Positions 55,448 to 64,000 of a stretch of 64,000 nt of DNA are shown in pieces. Made by a program: the position numbers and the translations under genes. The stretch spans positions 265,001-329,000 of the forward strand of contig JAFMOC010000309.1 in assembly GCA_019802505.1 (NCBI GenBank), written 5' to 3'. Numbering within the stretch: position 1 is the stretch's first letter; every line of letters begins with the position of its first letter. The DNA comes from Corydoras sp. C115. Lineage: Eukaryota > Chordata > Actinopteri > Siluriformes > Callichthyidae. A model generated the notes under the pieces. The model did not search any database and was not told the origin of the DNA. It saw only the letters and a list, made by a program, of their open reading frames with translations.

Positions 55448-55719
55448 ATATATATATATATAATTTTTTTTTTACATTAAATCCATTACCTTTCAAATAA
55501 ATCAACAAGAAAATCAGTCGCCCTTTTTTTGAGCTACAGACACGGTGTTTGTCGGACTATAGCAGCGGTAATTAACGAACCATAAATAAAACAATTACGT
55601 ATTTTCCGGACTGTAAAGCGCACCTAAAAGCCTAAAATCTTCCCAGAAATCAGACGTGCGCCTTATAATCCGGTGCGCCTTATACGTGTACCGAGTTCCA
55701 AAATCTATAAAAGTATTGT

Positions 55720-56060
55720 TGTGCGATCGAAAATTAATCCGGAGCTCGCCGTCATTCCGGGAGGATTAAATAAAGAACTCCGACCGCTGGACATTGGTGT
55801 AAACGGGGCGTTTAAGGTAAAGTTGCGGGCGGCGTGGGAGCGATGGATGATAGACGGAGAACACACGTTTACTAAAACTCGGGAGGCGGCGGCGGGGCGA
55901 GTTACGCCACCGTCTGTGAATGGGTTGTGGACGCCTGGGCTGAGGTTTCTGCCGTGACCGTCGTCAGAGCTTTCACGAAAGCCGGCGTCGTCGCCGAACG
56001 GCAGCCCGGAGACGAGACGGACTCGGACATCGATGAGAGCGAACACCGGAGCGCTCGATA
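55720..56060 (+). pseudogene. pogo-type transposase C-terminal remnant, frameshifted
   Basis: One frame gives SKINPELAVIPGGLNKELRP, LDIGVN, FKVKLRAAWERWM and EHTFTK; after about 55885 the match continues in another frame as ASYATVCEWVVDAW, VVRAFTKAGVV and DETDSDIDESE before a stop at 56058. These words are characteristic of the catalytic-domain end and acidic tail of pogo/Tigger-like transposases. The 5' two thirds are absent, so it is non-functional. Confidence 0.8.
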
Positions 56061-56209
56061 GAGAACCAGCTTTTTAATTCAGACTCAGAAGACGAGGACT
56101 TTGATGGATTTGTGGGAGAAGAGATTAAAATAATGTGTTTTATCAAATAGTAGAATAAACTTCAATTATAAATCAGCGTTTTACTTTTCTTGTAGATCGT
56201 ATGTTTTAG

Positions 56210-56525
56210 CGAGTGCCTTATAATACGCTGCCGCACAGAATAAGTACCGTACAGAAATAGAGTCCCTAATTCAGACTGCGCCTTATAGTATGGTGCGCCT
56301 TATACGTGGGGCAAATACAGAAATAGAGTCCGTAATTCAGACTGCGCCACGTATAAGGCGCACCGTACAGTCTGAATTATGGGGTCTATTTCTGTATTTG
56401 CCCCGTATAAGGCGCACCGTACTATAAGGCGCAGTCTGAATTACGGGGTCTATTTCTGTATTTGCCCCGTATAAGGCGCACCGTATAATAGACCCCGTAA
56501 TTCAGACTGCGCCTTATAGTCCGGA
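56210..56525. repeat. Nested inverted repeats at the pogo 3' end
   Basis: AATTCAGACTGCGCC and its complement GGCGCAGTCTGAATTA, CAGAAATAGAGTCC and TATTTCTGTATTTGCCCC, and GTATAAGGCGCACCGTA recur in both orientations at 40-60 bp spacing (forward near 56253 and 56316, inverted near 56368 and 56430, forward again near 56492). They are built from the terminal GCGCCTTATA motif and can fold into a large cruciform. Confidence 0.85.
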
Positions 56526-56611
56526 AAATACGGTACTCTGTAAAAAGAGTGAAATAAAATGCAATAACATCAATTGCGATAAGAACGTAAAGAATCATTT
56601 GAATCTTAATG

Positions 56612-56622
56612 TTTTTTTTCAG
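56612..56622 (+). promoter_or_regulatory. Splice acceptor of the klhl24 first coding exon
   Basis: TTTTTTTTCAG with AG at 56621-56622. The short poly-T tract begins immediately after the transposon-derived sequence. Confidence 0.85.
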
Positions 56623-56681
56623 ATCCATCCCCAAGTTCTGCTCCGTTGTTCTTAGGCCTTAAGGCCCGTTCCGCCGTGGCC

Positions 56682-57601
56682 ATGGTTCTGATCCTGGGCA
56701 GACGGCTGAACCGGGAGGACTCGACCATGCGCGAGTCTCCCGCCGTCAAGCGCAAGGTGCTGGAAATGGACAGCAAGCCCCTGAGCAGCCACGACATTTT
56801 CGACTTCTCCTCCGGCCCGTGTCACAGCGAAAGCGTCCTGCAGATGTTCAACGAGTTCCGCGACGGCCGCCTGTTCACCGACGTCGTGATCAGCGTGGAG
56901 GGCCGCGAGTTCCCCTGCCACCGCGCGGTGCTGTCGGCCTGCAGCAGCTACTTCCGCGCCATGTTCTGCAACGACCACCGCGAGAGCCGCGCCATGCTGG
57001 TGGAGATCAACGGCATCCGCGCCGAAGCCATGGACACCTTCCTGCAGTACGTGTACACGGGGCGCGCCCGGATCACCACGGAGAACGTGCAGTTCCTGTT
57101 CGAGACGTCCAGCCTGTTCCAGATCGCCACGCTGCGGGACGCCTGCGCCAAGTTCCTCGAGGACCAGCTGGATCCGTGCAACTGCCTGGGCATCCAGCGC
57201 TTCGCCGACGCCCACTCGCTCAAGCAGCTGGCCAGCCGCTGTCGCGCCTACGCCCTGCAGAGCTTCGGCGACGCGGCGCAGCACGAGGAGTTCCTGGATC
57301 TGCGGCGGGACGAGCTGGAGGAGTACATCGCCAGCGACGAGCTCAGCGTCGGGAAGGAGGAGACCGTCTTCGAGGCCGTGATGCGCTGGGTGTACCACGA
57401 TGTGGAGCACCGGCGCAGCATCCTGCGCGACCTCCTGACGCACGTCCGCCTGCCGCTTCTCCACCCCAACTACTTCGTGCAGACGGTCGAGGGGGACCAG
57501 CTGATCCAAAACGCGCCCGAGTGCTACCAGCTGCTGCACGAGGCACGCCGATACCATGTGCTGGGCAACGAAATGATGTCCCCTCGCACCCGACCGCGCA
57601 G
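56682..57601 (+). CDS. klhl24: KLHL24-like first coding exon: N-terminus, BTB and BACK
   Basis: KLHL24 is a substrate adaptor for CUL3 RING ubiquitin ligases; the BTB domain binds CUL3 and dimerises, BACK positions the C-terminal Kelch propeller that binds substrate (known targets include keratin 14). The start MVLILGRRLNRED is the KLHL24 N-terminus. BTB spans about residues 54-165 (FNEFRDGRLFTDVVI, FPCHRAVLSACSSYFRAMF, LQYVYTG) and BACK about 170-272 (GIQRFADAHSLKQLA, LPLLHPNYFVQTVE). YQLLHEARRYHVLGNEMMS leads to the first Kelch blade, which is on later exons. ATG at 56682 has a good context (GTGGCCATGG). The exon runs 56623-57601 (59 nt of 5' UTR) and ends CGCAG|GTAAGA in phase 2 after 306 full codons, half of the ~600-residue family length. 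GC3 is extremely high against AT-rich surroundings. A teleost a/b paralogue cannot be assigned. Confidence 0.93.
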
Positions 57602-57639
57602 GTAAGAGCCGTACATACGACGCCTGGCTTTAGATGTTA

Positions 57640-57842
57640 CCTCAGGTGGCACACTAAGTGAGCGTGTGCCCGGTGATGGATTGGCTCCCTGTCCTGGGCA
57701 GGGGGCATGGGGAACCATGAGTCTAGTAGAGGATTAAGCAGGAGTGAAAGTGATTGGCGGCACGGTGGTGGAGTGGTTAACACGTCTGCCTCTCAGTGCT
57801 GGGAATCCAGGTTCGAATCCCAGTCTGGGTGGAGTTTGTTGG
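57640..57842 (+). mobile_element. Two SINE fragments after the klhl24 exon
   Basis: A 3' fragment (57640-57742; GTGTGCCCGGTGATGGATTG to GAGGATTAAGCAGG) and a 5' fragment (57753-57842; GGCGGCACGGTGGTGGAGTG, B box GGTTCGAATCCC) that breaks off into the minisatellite. Confidence 0.8.
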
Positions 57843-60165
57843 CTTTCAGAGGAGTAACTGAGGAGTGGGCTGGGGTTTCAGAGGAGTAACTGAGGAGTAG
57901 GCTGGGGTAACAGAGGAGTAGACTGGGATAACCGAGGAGTAACAGAGGAGTAGGCTGGGGTAACCGAGGAGTAACAGAGGAGTAGACTGGGGTAACCGAG
58001 GAGTAGGCTGGGGTAACCGAGGAGTAACAGAGGAGTAGGCTGGGGTAACCGAGGAGTAACAGAGGAGTAGACTGGGGTAACCGAGCAGTAGGCTGGGGTA
58101 ACCGAGGAGTAACAGAGGAGTAGGCTGGGGTAACCGAGGAGTAACAGAGGAGTAGACTGGGGTAACCGAGGAGTAGGCTGGGGTAACCGAGGAGTAACAG
58201 AGGAGTAGGCTGGGGTAACCGAGGAGTAACGGAGGAGTAGACTGGGGTAACCGAAGAGTAGACTGGGGTAACCGAGGAGTAACAGAGGAGTAGGCTGGGG
58301 TAACCGAGGCGTAACAGAGGAGTAGACTGGGGTAACAGAGGAGTAGACTGGGGTAACCGAGGAGTAACAGAGGAGTGGGCTGGGGTTTCAGAGGAGTAAC
58401 TGAGGAGTGGGCTGGGGTAACCGAGGAGTAACAGAGGAGTAGGCTGGGGTAACCGAGGAGTAACAGAGGAGTAGACTGGGGTAACCGAGGAGTAACAGAG
58501 GAGTAGACTGGGGTAACCGAGGAGTAACAGAGGAGTAGACTGGGGTAACAGAGGAGTAGACTGGGGTAACAGGAGTAGACTGGGGTAACCGAGGAGTAAC
58601 AGAGGAGTGGGCTGGGGTTTCAGAGGAGTAACTGAGGAGTAGACTGGGGTAACCGAGGAGTAACAGAGGAGTAGACTGGGGTAACAGAGGAATAGACTGG
58701 GGTAACCGAGGAGTTACAGAGGAGTAGACTGGGGTAACTGAGGAGTAACAGAGGAGTAGACTGGGGTAACCTTGGAGTAACAGAGGAGTAGACTGGGGTA
58801 ACAGAGGAGTAGACTGGGGTAACCGAGGAGTAACAGAGGTGTAGACTGGGGTAACAGAGGAGTAGACTGGGGTAACAGAGGAGTAACAGAGGAGTAGACT
58901 GGGCTAACAGAGGAGTAACAGAGGAGTAGACTGGGGTAAAAGAGGAGTAGACTGGGGTAACCGAGGAGTAACAGAGGAGTAGACTGGGGTAAAAGAGGAG
59001 TAGACTGGGGTAACCGAGGAGTAACAGAGGAGTAGACTGGGGTAAAAGAGGAGTAGACTGGGGTAACCGAGGAGTAACAGAGGAGTAGACTGGGGTAAAA
59101 GAGGAGTAACAGAGGAGTAGACTGGGGTAACGGGAGTAACAGAAGACTGGGGTAACTGAGGAGTAGGCTGGGGTTTTAGAGGAGTAACCGAGGATTAGAC
59201 TGGGGTAACGGGAGTAACAGAGGAGTAGGCTGGGGTTTTAGAGGAGTAGACTGGGGTAATGGGAGTAACAGGAGTAGACTGGGATTTCAGAGGAGTAAAA
59301 GGAGTAACAGAGGAGTAGCATGGGGTAATGGGAGTAACAGAGGAGTAGACTGGGATTTCAGAGGAGTAATAGGAGTTAAAGAGGAGTAACAGAAGTAGAC
59401 TGGGATTTCAGAGGAGTAAAAGGAGTAACAGAGGAGTAGACTGGGGTTTCAGAGGAGTAAAAGGAGTAACAGGGGAGTAGCATGGGGTAATGGGAGTAAC
59501 AGAGGAGTAGACTGGGATTTCAGAGGAGTAATAGGAGTTAAAGAGGAGTAACAGAGGAGTAGACTGGGGTAATGGGAGTAACAGAGGAGTAGACTGGGGT
59601 TTCAGAGGAGTAAAAGGAGTAACAGGGGAGTAGCATGGGGTAATGGGAGTAACAGAGGAGTAGACTGGGATTTCAGAGGAGTAATAGGAGTTAAAGAGGA
59701 GTAACAGAGGAGTAGACTGGGGTAATGGGAGTAACAGAGGAGTAGACTGGGGTTTCAGAGGAGTAATAGGAGTTAAAGAGGAGTAACAGAGGAGTAGACT
59801 GGGGTTTCAGAGGAGTAATAGGAGTTAAAGAGGAGTAACAGAGGAGTAGACTGGGGTAATGGGAGTAACAGAGGAGTAGACTGGGGTTTAATGGGAGTAA
59901 CAGAGGAGTAGACTGGGGTAACGGGAGTAACAGAGGAGTAGACTGGGGTTTCAGAGGAGTAAAAGGAGTAACAGAGGAGTAGACTGGGGTTTTGGAAGAG
60001 TACGCTGGGGTAACAGGATTAGATTGGAGTAACACAGAAGTAGACTGGGGTGATAGAGGAGTGCGCTGGGGTGACAGAGAAGTAGACTGGGGTAATAGAG
60101 GGGTAACAGGAGTAGACTGGGGTTTCAGAGGAGTAGACTGGAGTATTCAGAGGATTCAAGGTGAA
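57843..60165. repeat. 2.3-kb purine-rich minisatellite in the klhl24 intron
   Basis: Built from GAGGAGTAGACTGGGGTAAC (about 21 bp with a short GAGGAGTAACA module added in many units to give 32 bp). Units on the left alternate GTAGGCTGGGG and GTAGACTGGGG. From about 59160 TTTCA, AATGGGAGTAA and AATAGGAGTTAAA variants dominate and form longer higher-order units. The array starts inside a truncated SINE. Confidence 0.95.
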
Positions 60166-60297
60166 TTGGCTGCTCAAAATTGCCCCTTTAAAGTATGGAT
60201 GGTCTTATGAACCCCCCCCCCTCTTTCCAGTGAGTATTGTTGAGTATTATGGGATGGATAATAATTAAAACACTTTACAACTCTGCACACAATAAAA

Positions 60298-61419
60298 CGA
60301 AGGGCGTGCGGTTTCCGAGTCCCGCGTGTTTGTTAGTTTTAAGGTGAATTCTGAGGAACTAATCGCTGAGTAACAGGATACCAGTTTCTCGGGGGAAGAA
60401 AACACTGCCATATAGTGGCCAAATTACAGAACACGTAATAAAAAACAGTCTACAGGCTGTGAATTTATTCATTCATTCGCTTCCTCTTAATCCTCTACTT
60501 GAGTTGTGCCGGGGGGACTCGAGTCCCATGCCTATTTTGGGCGCTGGGACAAAGCGCCAATTCATTGCTGGGCATACACTCCCACACAGACTAAATAGGG
60601 GCAATTTAAAGAGCCAATTTACCCTGAACCTTTGTTTTTGGACTGTGGAAGGAAACTGGAGAACCCAGGGGAAACCCACGCTGACACGGGGAGAACATGA
60701 TTGGGATTCGAACCGGGATCCGTTTCCATACACGTGGCCGATCTCAGCGATCTCAATGCCGCTTTCGGATTTTTTCAGGATTCATGGGGAATCGGCCGCT
60801 CTAAATTGCCCCTATTATATAGTGGGGGTGTCTGTGTGTCGGTGCTTGTGCCCAGAGAGAGGAAGGGGATCCAGGTTCGAATCCCAATCTGGGTGGAGTT
60901 TCCATGTGGGTGTCTGTGTGGGTTTTCTCCAGGTTCTCCGGGTTTTTTCTCTCACAGTCCAAAAACATGGATTCGTGGTGAATGGCTGCTCTAAATTGCC
61001 CTTATGTAGTGTATGTGAGCGGCATGGTGGCTTAGTGTTTAGCATGTTCTCCTCTGAGCGCTAGGGATCCTGGTTCGAATCCAATCTGGATGGAGTTTGC
61101 ATGTGGGTGTCAGTGTGGGTTTTCTCCGGGTTCTCCGGTTTTTCTCTCAAAGTCCGTGACGTACGAACGCGTGCGGTTTCCGAGTCCCGCGTGTTCCTGT
61201 TAGTTTTCAGGTGAGTTCTGAGGAACCCGAACAGAGAGAACATTACAGAGATAGTTTCGTTGAGCTGAAACTCTAAACCCTCATGTGGACTGAAGTCATT
61301 CGATACATGTTCTGATAAAATTGTTCTCATTTTTTATGAATTAGATGAAAGACGTGCAGCACTCGGTCAAATCTGAAAACCTGAGGAACCTATTATTATT
61401 TACATCAATATAAATCCAG
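60298..61419. repeat. SINE cluster, first copy of a ~2-kb duplication
   Basis: Minus-strand old SINE (60467-60720), plus-strand 60780-61014 and 61015-61145, with unique words TCGCTGAGTAACAGGATACC (60364), GCGTGCGGTTTCCGAGTCCC (60304; again 61160) and CTTCCTCTTAATCCTCTACT (60480). The cluster is the template for 62410-63180. Confidence 0.8.
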
Positions 61420-61998
61420 GGCGGCACGGTCGCCTAGTGGTTTAGCATGTTCTCCTCTCAGCGCTAGGGATTCCCGTTTCGAATCCCTATCTGGGTGGAG
61501 TTTCCATGTTCTCCCCGTGTCCGCGTGGGTTTCCTCCCGGTTCTCCAGTTTCCTCCCACAGTCCAAAAACATGGATCAAGTCAATTGAATTCTCCAAATT
61601 GCCCCATATAGAGTGTGTCTGTGTGATTTAGTGTGTGTCCAGCGATAGATTTGTGTCCTGTCCCAGGTGTATCTGCCCAGCGCCTGAAACGTTCTCCCCT
61701 GGATGGGCATGGAGAACCATGGATAATGGATGGATGGATAGTGTGTGTGCCCAGTGATGGATCTCCGGTTTCCTCCCACAGTCCAAAAACATGGATCAAG
61801 TCAATAGAGTTCTCCAAATTGCCCCATATAGAGTGTGTTTGTGTGAGTTTCTTTGTGTTTGAGTGTGTATCCAGTGATAGATTGGCGCCCTGTCATGGTT
61901 GTATCTGCCCAGCGCCTGAAACGTTCTCCCCTGGATGGGCATGGGGAACCCCCCCCCCCCCCGACCCTAATATAGGATAAAGCGGAAGATAATGGATG
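61420..61998 (+). mobile_element. SINE pair with internal junction
   Basis: A full head GGGCGGCACGGTCGCCTAGTGG at 61420, complete to GATAATGGATGGATGG at 61737, fused to a second partial copy (61740-61998) with the core twice (CCCAGTGATGGATCTCCGG junction). Confidence 0.85.
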
Positions 61999-62415
61999 AA
62001 TATAAATCCATGTAAAGATTTGTTTAAACATATTTTAAAGAGATTAAATGTGATGTTTAAGCCTGAACACAGAACAAAGAAATGATTTCTACAGGTGTGA
62101 CACAGTGCAGTGAGGTTGGGGGTGGGGGTGGGGGTGAGGGTGGGGGGAAGGTATGGTGGCGCCGACGGCGTTGTTCATTAGGATTTCACGGACTAGTCTG
62201 GAGTGGGACATTCGGCGAGTCAGCACATGTAGTTTAATAAAGCAGTAAGATATAAGAGGTGTACATTATATATTATAATTATATAAAAATCACGGAAAAG
62301 CGGTGGTATTAGACCTGACGTGTAGCAGAGTGATTTATTAACAATAAATGAATAATTTATTAACATCCTCGAGGGTCTTATTACTTTTTTATAAAACAAT
62401 TACAAAAAGTGAACA
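61999..62415. other. AT-rich stretch with GGTGGGGGTG tract
   Basis: A GGGTGGGG microsatellite lies at 62115-62150; the rest is not recognised. Confidence 0.4.
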
Positions 62416-63480
62416 CTAATCGCTGAGTAACAGGATACCAGTTTCTCCAAAAGAAAACAGTCAACCTCTGTGCAGCACTCATTAAATTCATTCGCTTCCT
62501 CTTAATCCTCTACTTGAGTTGTGCTGCGGGGGGAACACGAGTCCATGCCTTTAGGGCGCTGGGAACGCGCCAATTCATCGCTGGGCATACACTCCCACAC
62601 AGTAAATAGGGGCAATTTAAAGAGCCAAGAGACCCTGAACCTAGGGGCGGAGTGGAGAGGAGCGTGACTGGGAGAACCCGGAGAAACCCACACAGACAGG
62701 GGGAGAACATGGAAACTCCACCGTGAGGGGATCGAACCGGGAGAGCATGAGGGGCGGAGTGAGAGAGAGCTCAATAATGCCGGCGGATTTTGACTGAGAT
62801 TGATGGGCGGAGTGAGAGGAGGTGAGGGGCGCTAAAGTGCCCCTATATATAGTGGGGGTGTCTGTGTGTCGGTGCGTGTGCCCAGAGAGAGAAGGGGATC
62901 CGGAGTTTGAGAGATCCCAATCTGGGCGGAGTTTCCATGTGGTGTCTGTGGGGCGGTTTTCTCCGGAGTTGCGTGTAGGGGCACAGTCCAAAAAACATGG
63001 ATTCGGAGTGGTGAATGGCTGCTCTAAATTGCCCGGAGTGTATGTGAGCGGCGTGAGTGGCGGAGTGTTTAGCATGTTCTCCTCTGAGCGCTAGGGATTC
63101 CTGAGTTTGAGAGGATCCAAATGGGGATGGAGTTTCCAGTTTCTCCACGTTGAGGGGCGAGTGAGGGTTTCCTCAGGGTTCTCCGGTTTCCTCCCACAGT
63201 CCAAAAACATGGATCAAGATTTAATTCTCCAAAGGGGCGGAGTATAGAGTGAGCTGTGCGCGTGAGTGTGTGTCCAGTGATAGATTTGTGTCCTGCGAGG
63301 GGTGTATCTGCCCCAGCGCCGAAACGTTCTCCCCTGGATGGGCATGGGGAACCCCCCCCCCCCCCCCCCGACCCTATGATAGAGGATAAAGGGGAGGATT
63401 GGATGGATGGATAGTGTGAGGCGGTCCAGTGATGAGAGAGCTGCGTTCTGGGCGGGTGTAGAGAGAGCGCGAGGGGACGG
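62416..63480. repeat. Second copy of the SINE cluster, mixed with GGGGCGGAG units
   Basis: It follows 60359-61170 and then a 61500-61745-like SINE in order, but pieces are replaced by GGGGCGGAGTG, GTGAGGGGC and GAGAGAGC words (for example 62642, 62746, 62806, 63147, 63233, 63455). The same words form the array at 63896-64000. Confidence 0.8.
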
Positions 63481-63631
63481 AGTGAAACGAGAGCGGAGGT
63501 TTAGAATTGAGTGGACAAAATAAGAAGTACAGTGTAATAAATAAATGTATTTCTTAAAGCGATTATTATAATTATTAATTATTGATTTGCGGTTAAGCCG
63601 ATTAGTTTGTCATACTTTCAGCTTGCTTTAT

Positions 63632-63632
63632 T

Positions 63633-63668
<36 letters not shown>
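63632..63668. repeat. GT microsatellite
   Basis: About 18 GT dinucleotides. The following 63670-63895 is repeat-free with a 70-90 codon frame on each strand, no domain recognised. Confidence 0.9.
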
Positions 63669-63671
<3 letters not shown>

Positions 63672-63895
63672 TTGGGTTTTTCCTCCTGGAGGAAGAATCT
63701 GATTGTGGTTCATGTTCTGAAGCTCGGGGGCTTTGGGGCTCTGGATCATGTCCAAAGAGTTCCCTCTGCCTGCGCAGCACTCAGTGTAAACACCGCTGCC
63801 GTGGCTCCTCCTGATCCAGCCTGCAGGGAACACGTGCTCTTGTTTTCGGGTGAACGTCAGTCATCGCTCAACTGGCAGCGTTCTTTACACTGTAA

Positions 63896-64000
63896 CTGAG
63901 AGAGAGAACATGAGGGGTGGAGTGAGAGAGCGTGAGGGGCGGAGAGAGAGCATGAGGGGCGGAGTGAGAACATGAGGGGCGGAGTGAGAGCGTGAGGGGC
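63896..64000. repeat. GGGGCGGAGTGAGAG minisatellite, running off the window
   Basis: Five units of about 20-23 bp: GAGAGCGTGAGGGGCGGAGT with variants GAGCATGAGG and GAACATGAGG. The far end is outside the window. Confidence 0.9.

Larger units (their letters stand above)
55598..56533 (+). mobile_element. pogo-type (Tc1/mariner superfamily) element with TA duplication
   Basis: Inverted ends CGTATTTTCCGGACTGTAAA and the complement of TTATAGTCCGGAAAATACGG, with TA on both sides (55596-55597, 56534-56535). The duplicated host at 54639-54650 shows the empty site (ACAATTAATC), which proves the insertion. It carries a transposase remnant (55720-56060) and an inverted-repeat cluster (56210-56525). Confidence 0.9.
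54364..56611 (+). mobile_element. Old hAT-like element duplicated in tandem, host for three insertions
   Basis: It starts CTAGGGATGAGAATCGCAGC. Segments GGACATTTAGATTATTT (54422; 54984), CAAATAAATCAACAAGAAAA (54535; 55494) and CGATAAGAACGTAAAGAATC (54682; 56578) occur in the same order twice, so 54421-54720 is repeated as 54983-56611. The second copy was enlarged by the MITE 55050-55447 and the pogo element 55598-56533. A SINE (54724-54980) separates the copies. The second copy ends 11 bp before the klhl24 splice acceptor. Confidence 0.75.

Noticed and set aside
56652..57557. 301-codon open frame antisense to the klhl24 exon
   Set aside because: It mirrors the GC-rich codon usage of the real gene (GC3 near saturation removes stops on the other strand), has no domain and no splice context.
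56819..57661. 280-codon plus-strand frame overlapping the klhl24 exon in another phase
   Set aside because: Arg/Pro-rich shadow of the GC-rich BTB-BACK sequence; it runs across the splice donor.
59691..60035. Minus-strand Thr/Pro/Ser-rich 114-codon frame resembling a mucin
   Set aside because: Direct product of the GAGGAGTA minisatellite read on the other strand.

Overview
The window is vertebrate, almost certainly teleost fish, nuclear DNA. The evidence is two recognisable vertebrate genes with GT-AG splice sites, very dense fish-type repeats (tRNA-derived SINEs, V-SINE-like elements, small hAT-type elements, a pogo-type transposase relic, CA and TA microsatellites) and almost no open coding sequence. 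I cannot name the species. By eye, repeats fill well over half of the window.

Genes. (1) The minus strand carries the start of an sh3kbp1 (CIN85)-like gene. A CpG-rich promoter with CTCF-like and TCTCGCGAGA motifs lies near 39.08-39.13 kb. A putative first exon ends in ATGG before a strong donor (38739|38738). Exon 2 (788-631) encodes the first SH3 domain, and the split start codon region joins in frame across an intron of about 38 kb. (2) The plus strand carries the start of a klhl24-like gene. A candidate promoter with two opposed ZNF143-type sites lies near 44.0-44.1 kb, followed by a non-coding exon with a donor at 44261|44262. The first coding exon (56623-57601; CDS from 56682) encodes the N-terminus, BTB and BACK domains; the Kelch exons lie beyond the window. 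The two genes are divergent, with promoters about 5 kb apart, and both large first introns are packed with repeats.

Layout. 0-0.6 kb: 85-bp/CA compound minisatellite. 0.6-0.8: SH3 exon. 1.0-2.7: foldback DNA element with nested SINEs. 3-38: SINE-dominated intron with hAT-type elements, a LINE RT tail (7.5 kb), a 164-bp SINE-derived array (17.6-18.9), a 668-bp-dimer array (22-23.6) and a 603-bp-dimer SINE array (29.9-31.7). 38.1-39.2: low-repeat promoter/exon 1 block. 39.2-43.8: SINEs and a 16-bp satellite. 43.9-44.3: klhl24-side promoter. 45.3-46.3: 86/172-bp SINE-derived array. 48-49.5: hAT-type element with an internal 24-bp expansion. 50.5-51.8: hAT-type element with perfect 8-bp target duplication. 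54.4-56.6: duplicated old transposon with nested MITE and pogo element, abutting the klhl24 acceptor. 57.8-60.2: 2.3-kb purine-rich minisatellite. 60.3-64: a duplicated SINE block whose second copy is laced with a GGGGCGGAGTGAGAG-type unit, possibly an assembly artefact.

Main pattern. One SINE family (A box TGGCTTAGTGG, B box GGTTCGAATCC, (ATGG/ATGA)n tail, about 350 bp, roughly 80 full or partial copies by eye) has repeatedly been turned into tandem satellite-like arrays of different periods in one locus. I found no evidence for a new protein-coding system; the most interesting material is structural.
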